From assembly GCA_005503085.1 (NCBI GenBank), contig SCOI01000012.1:146312-210311 (forward strand): a DNA stretch of 64,000 nucleotides, read 5' to 3'. This document shows positions 53,720-63,638 of the stretch, piece by piece (position 1 is the first letter of the stretch; the number at the start of each line of letters is the position of its first letter). Below the pieces are notes generated by a model. The model was not told the origin of the DNA. It made no database searches and was given only the letters and a program-made list of their open reading frames with translations. The position numbers and the translations under genes are program-made. Origin of the DNA: Burkholderiales bacterium C2. Its GTDB lineage: Bacteria > Pseudomonadota > Gammaproteobacteria > Burkholderiales > Burkholderiaceae_C.

Positions 53720-56314
53720 ATGCTGAAACCCTCAGTGCTGGCCGCCGCATTGGCCGCCGCTTTCCTGCCTCCCACCATCTCCGCCAACGAAGCCACCGAT
53801 GCGGCGGCTGCCCGCTTGGACCGTGTCACCGTTACCGGCTCCAATATCCTGAGCACCCGGCGCGAGGGCGCCAATCCGGTCCAGGTTCTGACGGCCGCTG
53901 ACATCCAGGCCAGCGGCAAGACCAGCCTGCCTGAGGTCCTGCGCAATATCGCCGCCAACAGCGGCAACAGCTTCAACGAGCAGTTCACCGGCAGCTTCTC
54001 GGCCGGCACGGCCGGGCTGTCGCTGCGCGGCCTGGGCCAGCAGAACACCCTGGTGCTGGTCAACGGCCGCCGCGTCGCGCCCTACGCGACCGCGCAAAAT
54101 ATGCGGGAGGTGTTCACCGATCTGAACAGCCTGCCGCTGGCCGCCGTGCGCCGCATTGAGCTGCTCAAGGACGGGGCTTCGTCGATCTATGGCTCGGACG
54201 CGATCGGTGGCGTGGTCAATATCCTGCTGTACGACGATTACCAGGGCACCGAGCTGCGCGCCGGCCTGGGCGCGTCGACCGAGGGCACGGGTCAGCGTGA
54301 ACGCAGCTTCGAGCTGCGTCATGGCTTCGGCGATCTGGACCGCGACCGCTTCAACATCACGCTGAGCTTCGATGCCCTGAAGCGTGACCGCCTGGACCAG
54401 GTCGATGTGGCCTGGCTGCGCGACAACGACTTCCGCAAGGAGCCCGGCGGCACCCTGGCCTGGGTCGCGACCAACTATCTGGGCAGCGATCCAACCAACA
54501 AGCTCGGCGGCCTGCAAGGCCCGCTGCAGCTGGTCGACCAAGGCGCGATTTCGCCCGGCAAGACCGGCACCGTGCTGGCCTACAACCCGGCCCAGTACAA
54601 GACGCTGATCCCGGGTGTGGAGCGCTATCACGGCACGGCGCGGGCGACCTGGCGGCTGAGCGACGATGTCGAGGCCTATGCCGAGCTGCTGCTGGGCAGC
54701 TCGCGCGCCGAGCTGATCTTCGGCCCGCCGCTGTCGGTGTCGAGCAGCCTGCGGGCATGGAACTCCGCCAACCAGTCGCTGGACACGATCCCTGTGAGCC
54801 TGCCCAAGAACCATCCCAACTACCCGGCCAGCGGCTCGGCGCTGCTGAACGCCACGCTGTTCGACCTGGGCACGCGAACCAAGCAGGACGCGGTGAAGTT
54901 CCAGCGCGCGCTGGCCGGCGCGCGTGGCGCCAGCGCCGGCTGGGACTGGGACTTGTCGCTGCTGCAGTCCAGCAGCCATCTGGACGAGACGGTGCAGAAC
55001 TTCGTCAACCGCTACGAGTTCGAGCGCGCGCTCAAGAGCGGCAGCTACAACTTCGCCGACCAGGGCAGGAACAGCGCGGCCCAGCGCGCGGCGCTGCGCC
55101 TGTCGACCCTGCGGCCGGCCGAGGCCGAGCTCTACAGCATCGATGCGACCGCCTCGACCGAGCTGGCCCGCTTGCCGGCCGGCCCGCTGGGCTTTGCCGC
55201 CGGCCTGCAACTGCGCCATGAGCGCATGAACTCGCGTACCTCGGACGCCGTGTTGTCCGGCACCGAGCTGCGCCCGGCGATCAACATCATCAATGGCAGC
55301 CGTTCGGTCAGCGCGGCCTTTGCCGAGCTGAATGTGCCGCTGCTGAAGACCCTGAGCCTGAATGTGGCTGCCCGCGCCGACCGCTACAGCGATTTCGGCA
55401 ATGCCTTCTCGCCCAAGGCCAGCCTGCGCTTCCAGCCGCTGGATAGCCTGCTGCTGCGGGCCAATGTGTCGCGCGGCTTCCGTGCCCCCTCGCTGCCCGA
55501 GATCACGCAAAGCAGCGGCGTCAGCTATGCATCGGTGGTCGACCCGCGCGACCCGGTTTCGCCGACCGTGGCTCGCGGCGTGACCAATCTGACCGCAGCC
55601 AATCCCGATCTGAAGCCCGAGCGTTCGCGCAACTACAACCTCGGCATCGTGCTGGCGCCGGATGCGCGCACTAGTCTCAGCCTGGACTACTTCAACATCC
55701 GCCAGCAGGACCTGATCGACACCGAAACGGCCGACTTCATCGTCCAGAACGAGCAGCGCCTGCCCGGCCGCATTCAGCGCGACGAGCAGGGCCGCATCGT
55801 CAGCCTGACCCGGCAATGGAAGAACCAGGGCGAGCGCGAGGTCGCGGGCTTCGATATCGAGGCCAGCCGCCGCTTCGCGCTGGGCGGTCTGGGCGAGCTC
55901 AAGCTCAAGGCCCAGCTGAGCCGGCTGCTGAAGTTCGCGCTGCCGCCGTCCTCGAGCGAGGCCGCGGTCAATGGCGCGGGCAGCAATGAGTTCGGCTCCC
56001 TGCCGAAATGGCGCAGCAGCAGCACCGCCGTCTGGGCCTGGGGCGCATGGACGACGACGCTGAGCTGGAACCATGTCGGCGGCTATGCCCAGACCTACCG
56101 TCCGACGCCGGCCCATGCCGAGCGGGTCGGCAGCATCGACAGCGTGGATCTGAACATCGACTGGCAGTTCAGCCCCCAACTGCTCGCGACGCTGACCTTG
56201 CAGAACCTGGCCAATGGCAAGCTGCCCTGGGATGCCTCGACCGGCAGCTATGACTACAGCCAGGGCGACCCGCGCGGACGCTTTGTCGGCGTCAAGGCCA
56301 GTTATCGCTTCTGA
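53720..56314 (+). CDS. TonB-dependent receptor
   Basis: The 864-residue outer-membrane receptor has a signal peptide (about residues 1-22), a TonB-box-like DRVTVTGSN, and a plug with GLSLRGLGQQNTLVLVNGRR and SSIYGSDAIGGVVNILLYDD. A barrel of many strands follows, ending in YRF. The plug with the VLVNGRRV pattern belongs to the large receptors common in Xanthomonas, Caulobacter and Burkholderiales, which handle varied substrates including siderophores and plant-derived molecules. No ligand-specific gene is adjacent, and no FecIR pair is near. It is unrelated in position to the cobalamin operon. Confidence 0.93.
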   Translation: MLKPSVLAAALAAAFLPPTISANEATDAAAARLDRVTVTGSNILSTRREGANPVQVLTAADIQASGKTSLPEVLRNIAANSGNSFNEQFTGSFSAGTAGLSLRGLGQQNTLVLVNGRRVAPYATAQNMREVFTDLNSLPLAAVRRIELLKDGASSIYGSDAIGGVVNILLYDDYQGTELRAGLGASTEGTGQRERSFELRHGFGDLDRDRFNITLSFDALKRDRLDQVDVAWLRDNDFRKEPGGTLAWVATNYLGSDPTNKLGGLQGPLQLVDQGAISPGKTGTVLAYNPAQYKTLIPGVERYHGTARATWRLSDDVEAYAELLLGSSRAELIFGPPLSVSSSLRAWNSANQSLDTIPVSLPKNHPNYPASGSALLNATLFDLGTRTKQDAVKFQRALAGARGASAGWDWDLSLLQSSSHLDETVQNFVNRYEFERALKSGSYNFADQGRNSAAQRAALRLSTLRPAEAELYSIDATASTELARLPAGPLGFAAGLQLRHERMNSRTSDAVLSGTELRPAINIINGSRSVSAAFAELNVPLLKTLSLNVAARADRYSDFGNAFSPKASLRFQPLDSLLLRANVSRGFRAPSLPEITQSSGVSYASVVDPRDPVSPTVARGVTNLTAANPDLKPERSRNYNLGIVLAPDARTSLSLDYFNIRQQDLIDTETADFIVQNEQRLPGRIQRDEQGRIVSLTRQWKNQGEREVAGFDIEASRRFALGGLGELKLKAQLSRLLKFALPPSSSEAAVNGAGSNEFGSLPKWRSSSTAVWAWGAWTTTLSWNHVGGYAQTYRPTPAHAERVGSIDSVDLNIDWQFSPQLLATLTLQNLANGKLPWDASTGSYDYSQGDPRGRFVGVKASYRF

Positions 56315-56383
56315 GCTTGCCGAGGCGTTGGGGCGGGGCGAAATTGGGCTTATGCTTCGCGCTCCGCTCTACGCTGCCCGGTC

Positions 56384-56692
56384 ATGAAGCCTCTTGTCAA
56401 AAGCGCTGTCGAATCCGCCCTGATCGCCCTGCTGGTGGCGGCTTGCTGCCTCTGGTTCCTGATCTCGGCCGGCGCCTCCGAAGACGATGTCAACGGCGCC
56501 AAGATGACCTTGCTGGCCCTGGGCCTGGCGGCCAGCCTGATCGCGCACTGGACCTATATGGCGCTGGCGCTCAAGCGCGACGGCCGGCCGCTGCTGGGCT
56601 GGATGGTGGGCATGGTGCTGCTGTTCCCGGTCGTCACCGTCGTCGCCCTGGTGCTGATGTCGGCCCGCGACGAGGAATCGCGGGCCGTCTGA
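56384..56692 (+). CDS. Small inner-membrane protein
   Basis: The 102-residue protein has three hydrophobic helices at about residues 10-30, 42-62 and 72-92, separated by short charged loops. No conserved motif is recognised. It lies 69 bases after the receptor gene and converges with rapZ, four bases away. Codon use and the hydrophobic pattern support a real gene, but its function is unknown. Confidence 0.75.
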   Translation: MKPLVKSAVESALIALLVAACCLWFLISAGASEDDVNGAKMTLLALGLAASLIAHWTYMALALKRDGRPLLGWMVGMVLLFPVVTVVALVLMSARDEESRAV

Positions 56693-56696
56693 GCGA

Positions 56697-57593
56697 CTAC
56701 TTGGCGTCCAGCTCGCGGTGGCGCTTCAGCACATGGCCGTGGCTGGCGAACTGCCGGGCCAGGGTCTCGACCAGATAGACCGAGCGGTGCTGGCCACCGG
56801 TGCAGCCGATCGCAACGGTCAGATAGCTGCGCTGGTCGGCGGCGAAATTGGGCAGCCACTGGCGCAGAAAGCCGCTGATCTGGCCCAGCATCAGATTGAC
56901 CTCGGGCTGGGCCTGCAGATAGTCGGCCACCGGCGCATCGCGGCCGGTCAGCGGACGCAGCTCGCGGTCGTAATAGGGGTTGGGCAGCACCCGCACATCG
57001 AAGACGAAGTCTGCATCGCTGGGCACGCCGTGCTTGAAGGCGAAGGACTCGAACACCAGGGTCAGTGACTCGCCCTTGACCGAGACCAGATCGCGCACCC
57101 AGGCGCGCAGCTGGGCCGCGCGCAAGAGGCTGGTGTCGATCACGGTGGACTCGACCCGCAGCGCGGCCAGCAGCTCGCGCTCCAGCGAGATCGCGTCGAG
57201 CAGGGCGCGGTGCGCATCCCCGCCATCGCTGCCCGCGTCGCGCTGCCCGCTGCGCAGCGGGTGAGGGCGGCGGGTCTCGGAGAAGCGCCGCACCAGGGTC
57301 TCGTCATTGGCGTCCAGAAAGATCGAGCGCACCGCGACGCCTTCGCCGCGCAGCTGCTTGATCAGCGGCAGCAGATGCGGCAGCGAGCCCTCGCTGCGCA
57401 CATCGACGGCGATCGCGACGCGGCGCTCACCGCGCTGCTTCTCGACCGCCAGGAAAGGGGTCAGCAGCTCGGGCGGCAGGTTGTCGACGCAGAAGAAGCC
57501 CGCGTCCTCCAGCGCATGCATGGCCACCGACTTGCCGCCACCGGCCATGCCGGTGACCAGCACCACATCGCTTTGCGGAACTGCGCCACTCAT
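56697..57593 (-). CDS. rapZ: RNase adapter protein / P-loop nucleotide-binding protein
   Basis: The 298-residue RapZ-family protein has the P-loop [12 protein letters not shown] (residues 13-24), [19 protein letters not shown] near residue 107, and the C-terminal [25 protein letters not shown] and [12 protein letters not shown], which are RapZ (YvcJ) hallmarks. In E. coli RapZ controls GlmS through small RNAs; in other bacteria the role is less clear. A short glycine/serine insertion ([11 protein letters not shown], about residues 118-128) is not typical. It overlaps recN by four bases. Confidence 0.94.
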   Translation of the reverse strand: MSGAVPQSDVVLVTGMAGGGKSVAMHALEDAGFFCVDNLPPELLTPFLAVEKQRGERRVAIAVDVRSEGSLPHLLPLIKQLRGEGVAVRSIFLDANDETLVRRFSETRRPHPLRSGQRDAGSDGGDAHRALLDAISLERELLAALRVESTVIDTSLLRAAQLRAWVRDLVSVKGESLTLVFESFAFKHGVPSDADFVFDVRVLPNPYYDRELRPLTGRDAPVADYLQAQPEVNLMLGQISGFLRQWLPNFAADQRSYLTVAIGCTGGQHRSVYLVETLARQFASHGHVLKRHRELDAK

Positions 57594-59308
57594 GATTTCG
57601 TCGTCCTGTTCTTGATATCTTGCTGGCCGCGCGGCGCGCCCGCCGCCGACAACGCCAGCATCTCCTGCGCATGGGCCAGGCTGGCCGAGGACAGGCGCTC
57701 GCCGCCCAGCATGCGGGCGATCTCCTGCACCCGGGTCTCGCCGGCAATCGCCTGCACCTCGCTGGCGGTGGTGCCGGCGCGCAAGGCCTTGGAGACCAGA
57801 TAGTGATGGTCGGCGCAGGCGGCCACCTGGGGCAGGTGGGTGACGGCCAGCACCTGGCGCTCGCGGCCCAGCTGCTTCATCAGCCGGCCCACGGTCTCGG
57901 CCACCGCGCCGCCGACGCCGGCGTCGATCTCGTCGAAGATCAGCGTGCCCGCGCCGTCCTGCTCAAGCTGGCTGGTCGTCACCGCGATCGCCAGCGCGAT
58001 GCGGGAGAGCTCGCCGCCCGAGGCCACCTTGGCCAACGGCCGCGGTGTGCTGCCGGCATGGCCGGCCACCATGAATTCCACCGATTCAAGGCCGAAGCTC
58101 TGCGGCTGGTCTTGCGCCAGCAAGGCCACCTCGAAGGCGCCGCCGGCCATGCCCAGCTGCTGCATCGCCTGCGTCACGGCGGCGGCCAGCTGGGGCGCGG
58201 CCTTGCCGCGTTCCTGGCTGACGCGCCTGGCCTCGCGCTCGAAGGCACTGCGGGCCGCAGTCAGACTTTTCTCCAGCGCGGCCAGATCGCTGGCCTCGTC
58301 CAGCGCCGCCAGCTCGGCCCGCCATTGCGAGAGCAGGGCCGGCAGCTCTGCCGGTGGGCGGCGGTAGCGCCGCGCCAGGCTCATCCAGGCCGACAGGCGC
58401 TCGTCCAGTTCCTGCAGCCGCTCGGGCTCCAGATCAGCGCCGTGCAGATAGGTGGACAGGGTGTGTGCCGCATCGCGCAGCTGGGCCTGCGCGCCCTGCA
58501 GCGCCTCGACCGCCGGTGCCAGGCGCGTGCTGTCGTAGTCCAGCACCTGCTGCAGCTTGTCCAGCGCCTGCTCGGTCAGGCTCTCGGCACTCTGTTCGGC
58601 CTCGCCGGAGCCGCCTTCGATGGCCTCCAGCGCGGCTCGCGCGCCCTCCATCAGCGCGGCGGCATGCGAGAGACGCTGGTGCTCGCTATTGAGCTCGTCC
58701 CACTCGTCGGCGCCGGGCGAGAGCTTGGCCAGCTCGTCGATCTGCCAGGCCAGGCGTTCGCGCTCGCGGCCCAGCTCGCCTGAGCGGGTCTGCGCGGCCT
58801 CCAGCCGTTCGCTGAGCAGCTTCCATTGCGCATAGGCCTGGCCCAGCGGCGCGCTGTCGAGGCCGGCGAAAGCGTCCAGCAGCGCGCGCACCGAGGCCGG
58901 GCGGGTCAGGCCTTGCCAGGCATGCTGGCCATGGATGTCGAGCAGGCTGTCGGCTGTCTCGCGCAGCTGGGCCACGGTGGCCGCGCTGCCATTGATCCAG
59001 GCGCGGCTCTTGCCCTGGGCATCGATGACGCGGCGCAGCAGCAGGCTGTCGCCCTTGTCGAAGCCGGCCTCGTCCAGCCAGCTGTTCAGACGGGCCGGGC
59101 AGTCGAATTCGGCGCTGATCTCGGCCCGCGCCGCGCCTTCGCGCACGACGCCGGCGTCACCACGGCTGCCCAGCGCCAGCTGCAAGGCATCGACCAGGAT
59201 GGACTTGCCGGCGCCCGTTTCGCCGGTGAGCACGGCGAAGCCGCCGGCGAAGTCGAGCTCCAGCTCCGGCACGATGACGAAATCGCGCAGGCTCAGTCGG
59301 CGCAGCAT
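57590..59308 (-). CDS. recN: DNA repair protein RecN
   Basis: RecN is an SMC-like ATPase acting in double-strand break repair. The 572-residue protein has Walker [16 protein letters not shown] (about residues 29-43), long coiled-coil regions at about 155-230 and 300-380, a signature [14 protein letters not shown], Walker [13 protein letters not shown], and [14 protein letters not shown]. Length and motif order are normal. It overlaps nadK by one base and rapZ by four. Confidence 0.96.
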   Translation of the reverse strand: MLRRLSLRDFVIVPELELDFAGGFAVLTGETGAGKSILVDALQLALGSRGDAGVVREGAARAEISAEFDCPARLNSWLDEAGFDKGDSLLLRRVIDAQGKSRAWINGSAATVAQLRETADSLLDIHGQHAWQGLTRPASVRALLDAFAGLDSAPLGQAYAQWKLLSERLEAAQTRSGELGRERERLAWQIDELAKLSPGADEWDELNSEHQRLSHAAALMEGARAALEAIEGGSGEAEQSAESLTEQALDKLQQVLDYDSTRLAPAVEALQGAQAQLRDAAHTLSTYLHGADLEPERLQELDERLSAWMSLARRYRRPPAELPALLSQWRAELAALDEASDLAALEKSLTAARSAFEREARRVSQERGKAAPQLAAAVTQAMQQLGMAGGAFEVALLAQDQPQSFGLESVEFMVAGHAGSTPRPLAKVASGGELSRIALAIAVTTSQLEQDGAGTLIFDEIDAGVGGAVAETVGRLMKQLGRERQVLAVTHLPQVAACADHHYLVSKALRAGTTASEVQAIAGETRVQEIARMLGGERLSSASLAHAQEMLALSAAGAPRGQQDIKNRTTKS

Positions 59309-60183
59309 CAGGACACTCCCTCGTACCAGCGCAGCTTGCGGCGCAAGGTCGCGTAATAACTCCAGCCCTGCGGATGCAGAAAGCAGACCTTGTGGGCCGA
59401 GCGCCGCACCGTGATGCGGTCGCCGTGCAGCAGGCTGGCCAGGCTTTGCATATCGAAATTGACGCTGGCATCGCGGCCGGCCACGATCTCCAGCCTGACC
59501 TCGCCGGTATCGGGCAGCACGATGGGGCGGTTGGACAAGGCATGCGAGGCAATCGGCACCAAGACCCAGCCGGCGATGCTGGGGTGCAGGATGGGCCCGC
59601 CCGATGAGAGCGAGTAGGCGGTCGAGCCGGTGGGCGAGGCGACGATCACGCCGTCGGCCCGCATATTGGCAACGAACTCGTCGCCCACGTCGACCTTGAT
59701 CTCCACCATGCTGGCCGTCGCGCCCCGGCTGACCACCACATCGTTGAGCGCCAGGCCCGAGAAGATCACCTCGCCATCGCGCCAGACCGCGCCTTCCAGC
59801 ATCGCGCGCTGCTCCATCTCGAAGTCGCCGGCCAGTATTGGCGCCAGCGCCTCGCGGAATTTTTCCACCGAGATGTCGGTGATGAAGCCCAGCCGGCCCT
59901 GGTTGATGCCCACCAGCGGCGTGCCGTAGCGGGCCATCTCGCGGGCAAAGCCCAGCATCGTGCCGTCACCGCCGACCACGATGGCCAGGTCGCAGCGCGC
60001 GCCCATCTCCTCGTTGGACAGGGCTTCGAAGTCGGTAATGCCGGTGTTCAGCGCGGTGTCGCGCTCCAGCGAGACATCCAGCCCCAGGCCGGTCACGAAG
60101 TCGGCAATTTCCTCGAGTACCGGGCGTATACCCCGGGCCTGATGCTTGCCCACGATCGCGACATGTTGAAAACGCTTGGCCAT
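59308..60183 (-). CDS. nadK: NAD kinase
   Basis: NadK phosphorylates NAD to NADP. The 291-residue protein has the catalytic motif [14 protein letters not shown] (about residues 70-83), [12 protein letters not shown], and [20 protein letters not shown] near residue 180, which are all conserved in bacterial NAD kinases. It is divergent from hrcA, the conserved hrcA-nadK-recN arrangement of proteobacteria, with a 69-base gap to the hrcA start. Confidence 0.97.
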   Translation of the reverse strand: MAKRFQHVAIVGKHQARGIRPVLEEIADFVTGLGLDVSLERDTALNTGITDFEALSNEEMGARCDLAIVVGGDGTMLGFAREMARYGTPLVGINQGRLGFITDISVEKFREALAPILAGDFEMEQRAMLEGAVWRDGEVIFSGLALNDVVVSRGATASMVEIKVDVGDEFVANMRADGVIVASPTGSTAYSLSSGGPILHPSIAGWVLVPIASHALSNRPIVLPDTGEVRLEIVAGRDASVNFDMQSLASLLHGDRITVRRSAHKVCFLHPQGWSYYATLRRKLRWYEGVS

Positions 60184-60217
60184 GCGCAGAATTACACCAC
60201 AGCGATGTGAACACCCG

Positions 60218-60245
60218 CTGACTCGGGCGCGGTAGTCCGTACAAT
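60218..60245 (+). promoter_or_regulatory. Probable sigma-70 promoter of hrcA
   Basis: CTGACT (60218-60223) and TACAAT (60240-60245) are separated by 16 bases. The start site would fall around 60252-60253, at the second ATG. This predicts a leaderless hrcA mRNA and argues against the ATG at 60244, which overlaps the -10 box. Confidence 0.55.
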
Positions 60246-60252
60246 GAAAACC

Positions 60253-61278
60253 ATGCTCGACGAGCGCTCCAAATCACTGCTGAAAACCCTGGTCGAACGC
60301 TATATCGCGGACGGCCAGCCCGTGGGTTCGCGCACGCTGTCCAAGGCCTCCGGTCTGGAACTGAGCCCGGCGACGATACGCAATGTGATGGCCGACCTGG
60401 AGGAGCTGGGCCTGATCGCCAGCCCGCACACCAGCGCCGGCCGTATCCCGACCGCGCGCGGCTACCGGCTGTTCGTCGACACCATGCTGACGGCCCAGCC
60501 CGCCTCCATCGTCGGCGCCGACCTGCGGCCCATCGAAAGCTCGCAGCTGCAGCCCGACCAGCCGCAGCGCGTGATCGCCAGCGCGGCCCAGCTGCTGTCG
60601 AATCTGTCCAGCTTTGTCGGCGTCGTCACCGCGCCGCGCAAGCCCAGCGTTTTCCATCACATCGAGTTCCTGCGCCTGGGCGAACGCCGGGTGCTGGTCA
60701 TCATGGTCTCGCCCGACGGCGATGTGCAGAACCGCGTGATCTTCACCGCGCAAGACCTGACCCAGCCCGAGCTCGCCGAGGCCAGCAACCGGCTCAATGC
60801 CCACTATGCCGGCCTGAGCCTGGAGGCGGTGCGCGAGCGCATCAAGAGCGAGGTCGATGCACTGCGCGGCGAGATCGGCCGGCTGATGAGCGCGGCCGTG
60901 CAGGTCGGCACCGAGGCGCTGGAGCACGAGGAAGAGCGCGTCGTGATCTCCGGCGAGCGCAATCTGCTGACGATGCAGGACTTCAGCAACGATATGGGCA
61001 GCCTGCGCCGCCTTTTCGATGTGTTCGAGCAGAAGACCCAGCTGATGCGCCTGCTCGATGTTTCCAGCCGCGCCGAGGGCGTGCGCATCTATATCGGTGG
61101 AGAGAGTCAGGTCGTGCCCTTCGAGGAACTGTCCATCGTTTCCGCCCCCTACGAGGTCGACGGCCAGGTGGTCGGCACCCTAGGCGTGATCGGCCCGACC
61201 CGCATGGCCTACGACCGCATGATCCAGATCGTCGACATCACCTCGCGGATGGTGACGAACGCGCTGTCGCAGAAGTAG
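60253..61278 (+). CDS. hrcA: Heat-inducible transcription repressor HrcA
   Basis: HrcA represses groE and dnaK genes through CIRCE elements. The 341-residue protein starts [18 protein letters not shown], with a winged-helix domain containing [19 protein letters not shown] and [23 protein letters not shown]-like and dimerisation domains follow. The ATG at 60253 matches the usual family N-terminus; ATG 60244 would add three residues but lies within the -10 box. No CIRCE inverted repeat was seen in the window. Confidence 0.96.
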   Translation: MLDERSKSLLKTLVERYIADGQPVGSRTLSKASGLELSPATIRNVMADLEELGLIASPHTSAGRIPTARGYRLFVDTMLTAQPASIVGADLRPIESSQLQPDQPQRVIASAAQLLSNLSSFVGVVTAPRKPSVFHHIEFLRLGERRVLVIMVSPDGDVQNRVIFTAQDLTQPELAEASNRLNAHYAGLSLEAVRERIKSEVDALRGEIGRLMSAAVQVGTEALEHEEERVVISGERNLLTMQDFSNDMGSLRRLFDVFEQKTQLMRLLDVSSRAEGVRIYIGGESQVVPFEELSIVSAPYEVDGQVVGTLGVIGPTRMAYDRMIQIVDITSRMVTNALSQK

Positions 61279-61367
61279 ACGAACAGGCCGCGCAGCGCAT
61301 CGGGCAGAGGTCGCGACCGCGCCTATACAATGCGCGGCTTCCGGTGCAAGGCCGGTATTCCCTCAGG

Positions 61368-61444
61368 GGGCCGTTAGCTCAGTTGGTTAGAGCAGAGGAC
61401 TCATAATCCTTTGGTCGCAGGTTCAAGTCCTGCACGGCCTACCA
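61368..61444 (+). tRNA. tRNA with CAU anticodon (Met, possibly Ile2)
   Basis: The sequence folds as a complete cloverleaf. The acceptor is GGGCCGT with ACGGCCT (G1-U72 wobble), and the D arm is GCTCAGTTGGTTAGAGC. The anticodon loop CTCATAA has CAT at 61402-61404, the T arm is GCAGGTTCAAGTCCTGC, and A73 is followed by an encoded CCA. The C4-G69 and C5-G68 pairs are those that TilS recognises in E. coli tRNA-Ile2, so the true identity may be isoleucine after lysidine modification. A TATACAAT promoter box is at 61324-61331. Confidence 0.93.
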
Positions 61445-61992
61445 GTTTTACAGGGATTTTGGCGATAGTGACCGCTAACATTTTCTGGCTGACTTTTGCT
61501 GGTGCCAGTCTGGTGCCAGTTTTGGACCGATTGCACTGCGTAGGAAGCGACGGTTTTTCAGGCCTAGAAATTTTGCTGCGGCTGCGCCCGGAGTCGCTGA
61601 ATTTGAGCGAAAGCTCATCGCTTTGCCCACGCACTGATTTCGCGTTCATGTTGGCGACCATGGCCAAAGTGACATGGACCTCCACGCTGCTTACGACGTG
61701 CCGCGCTTGAAGGCTGATTGCGAGCGAGTGAGCATTGATCTGCGCAGGCATGGACCTTTCTGAATGCGATTGCGCAGTCCATGCAGATGCCTGTGGCCGC
61801 TTTGTTGAGCGCGGCCCTTTTCGAATGGCTGGGGGCGCGTTGTGTTGCTGGTCATGCACATGCAGCCGGCGTTGTCCCGTCTCGGTGGATGTTCGCCCGC
61901 CTGATATGCAGCCAACTGGCCATGCTTGCCAGCGCTGATTTTTAGCAAAAATCAGCACGCGCCAAGCGCCGAACCCGACGCAAACTTGTGTC
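61445..61992 (+). other. Gene-free DNA between the tRNA and mobilization genes
   Basis: No supported gene lies in this 548-base stretch. It is poorer in G+C than the core genome at its left end. It holds two tandem copies of CTGGTGCCAGT (61499-61520), an inverted repeat GCATGGAC / GTCCATGC (61748-61755 and 61777-61784), and a perfect ten-base hairpin GCTGATTTTT / AAAAATCAGC (61934-61956). Position next to a tRNA 3' end and ahead of mob genes suggests the attachment end and perhaps the transfer origin of an integrated element. No integrase sequence was found here. Confidence 0.6.
61934..61956. repeat. Perfect inverted repeat upstream of mob genes
   Basis: Ten-base arms GCTGATTTTT and AAAAATCAGC flank a three-base loop. 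It lies 36 bases before the MobC-like gene. It could be an intrinsic terminator (either strand has a T-run inside the stem) or part of an origin of transfer. No adjacent nic-site hexamer of the RP4 type was recognised. Confidence 0.6.
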
Positions 61993-62631
61993 ATGGGAAA
62001 CGTCACCTTCGCCCGTCGGCCGAGAGTCCATGCATCGCGCAGCAACAGCTGTCGCGAGCGGCTGACCATCGACTTTCGTCGGCATGGCCCGGCACTGGCT
62101 GCCATCGCGCGCTCGCGCCGCATGAGCGCGGCTGCGCTAGCCAGAACCGTCCTTGGCGAGTGGCTGGAGGCGCAGGCTGTTGGCGCTTCACCTGCCGGTG
62201 CGATGGACACGGCGCAGGCCGCGTCGGTTCCGCTGCACAGAGACGCCCCATTCGCCAAGGTGACATTGCGGATGCCGGCCGACCGGGCCGCCATGCTGGC
62301 CCGCGCAGCGCGTGCGGCCGAACTGTCGCAGGGGATGTATGTTGCTTGGCTCCTGGATGCGCAGTCAGAGGAGGATCCTCTGGATGCCAGTCCGAGGGAG
62401 CTCGTGTCGGCGCTGGTGCGATCCAACGCCAAGCTGGCGGCCTTGAGCAGCGGTCTGAAGGCCCTGGGGCGTGCTTTGGAACGATCCTCGTCCCCGGAGT
62501 TGGCTGGCCTCGATGTTCTGGTCGCAGGGCTGACCGCAGAAGTGGGTCAGCATCTGGCCTCGGCCGCTCCCCAGATTGCGGCAGTGCCGGCATCATGGCG
62601 TCGACAGGCTCGCGAGCCCGATGGAGGGTGA
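61993..62631 (+). CDS. MobC-like relaxosome accessory protein
   Basis: The 212-residue protein has two segments that resemble ribbon-helix-helix or MobC-type DNA-binding units, RLTIDFRRHGPALAAIARSRR (about residues 23-43) and AKVTLRMPADRAAMLARAAR (about 84-103). A long helical C-terminus follows. Its stop lies five bases before the relaxase start, so the two are cotranscribed. MobC proteins open the origin of transfer for the relaxase. The family assignment rests on this context and on the fold-like pattern rather than on a strong signature. Confidence 0.65.
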   Translation: MGNVTFARRPRVHASRSNSCRERLTIDFRRHGPALAAIARSRRMSAAALARTVLGEWLEAQAVGASPAGAMDTAQAASVPLHRDAPFAKVTLRMPADRAAMLARAARAAELSQGMYVAWLLDAQSEEDPLDASPRELVSALVRSNAKLAALSSGLKALGRALERSSSPELAGLDVLVAGLTAEVGQHLASAAPQIAAVPASWRRQAREPDGG

Positions 62632-62636
62632 ACGAC

Positions 62637-63638
62637 ATGGCGCCCCCGATCTCATCTTCGGTGATCGACAGTGTGCTGGTGCAATGGGGCGAGCGCTTGT
62701 TCTATCCCGGCAACCGCATCGTCAAGATGGCGCCGCAGCCGCGCTTGAATATCTTGTTGCGCCGCCAGGCCGCCTTGATCCGTCGGCGCATCGAGGCCAC
62801 CGTGACCCGGCGGGCACCGCAGGTCATGGTCAAGGTCACCGGTGGTGGTCGAGGCATGGGCGCCATCGCGGCCCACTTCCGCTACATCAGCAAGAACGGA
62901 CAGCTGGCCTTCGAGGACGAGCGGGGTGTGGTCCAGCAGGACAAAGAGGCGCTCCACGACCTGGCCGAGCAATGGCGCCTGGGCGGCTCGCTGATCGAGG
63001 AGACCAGCCCCCGGCGTGAAGCCTTCAATCTGATGTTGTCGATGCCACGCGGCACCAATGCGCAGATCGTCCTGATGGCCGCACGGGAGTTTGCCCAGAT
63101 CGAGCTGAAGGACCACTTCTATGTGATGGTGCTGCACGAGCACCAGGAGAACCCGCACGTGCATCTGAGCGTGCGGGCCGAGTCCATGGGTGGCAGGCGC
63201 CTGAATCCGCGTAAGGCCGATCTGCATCGCTGGCGCGAGACCTTCGCCGAGCGGCTGCGCGTTTATGGGATCGAGGCTGAGGCCACACACCAGGCCACCC
63301 GTGGGGAGGGGCGCCGCTACGAGCACCTTTGGCAACGCAAGGCCCGGGAGGAGGGCCGCCTGCACAACGCCCCTGAGCCGATGAAGTCGGGCGAGGCCTA
63401 CCAGCGCAGCCGAGTCGGCGCGCTGCAGGCCTGGGCTCACATCGTGGCTGCGCTCAAGACATCGGATCAGCCCAGTGATCGAGAGCTGGCGGAGCGCATC
63501 ACCCGCTTCGTTCGGGAGTCGGCCTTCGCGAAGGAGCACGGCCGAGAACGGGAGCGTGAGGTGCCGCCGCATTCGCAAACGCGCGATGTTGAGCGGGTTG
63601 CTGCGAGAGACCGGCCTGGGCCTGAGATCGAACGGTGA
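62637..63638 (+). CDS. Relaxase / mobilization nuclease (VirD2/TraI-like)
   Basis: The 333-residue protein carries relaxase motif III, LHEHQENPHVHLSV (about residues 162-175), with the metal-binding histidines. AHFRYISKNGQLAFEDERG near residue 78 is typical of VirD2-like relaxases. Several conserved tyrosines could be the nucleophile. The start is ATG 62637, with GGAGGGTG ten bases upstream. The protein nicks the transfer origin and leads the strand into a recipient. It is shorter than TraI of RP4 and lacks any primase or helicase domain. It suggests a mobilizable rather than self-conjugative element, unless transfer genes lie beyond the window. Confidence 0.85.
   Translation: MAPPISSSVIDSVLVQWGERLFYPGNRIVKMAPQPRLNILLRRQAALIRRRIEATVTRRAPQVMVKVTGGGRGMGAIAAHFRYISKNGQLAFEDERGVVQQDKEALHDLAEQWRLGGSLIEETSPRREAFNLMLSMPRGTNAQIVLMAAREFAQIELKDHFYVMVLHEHQENPHVHLSVRAESMGGRRLNPRKADLHRWRETFAERLRVYGIEAEATHQATRGEGRRYEHLWQRKAREEGRLHNAPEPMKSGEAYQRSRVGALQAWAHIVAALKTSDQPSDRELAERITRFVRESAFAKEHGREREREVPPHSQTRDVERVAARDRPGPEIER

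Noticed and set aside
61368..61444. Second copy of the tRNA 3' end as the other attachment site
   Set aside because: No duplicate of the last 15-20 tRNA bases was seen up to the window edge.
61401..62432. Minus-strand frame after the tRNA
   Set aside because: It runs through the tRNA gene and antisense to the MobC-like gene, with no family features.
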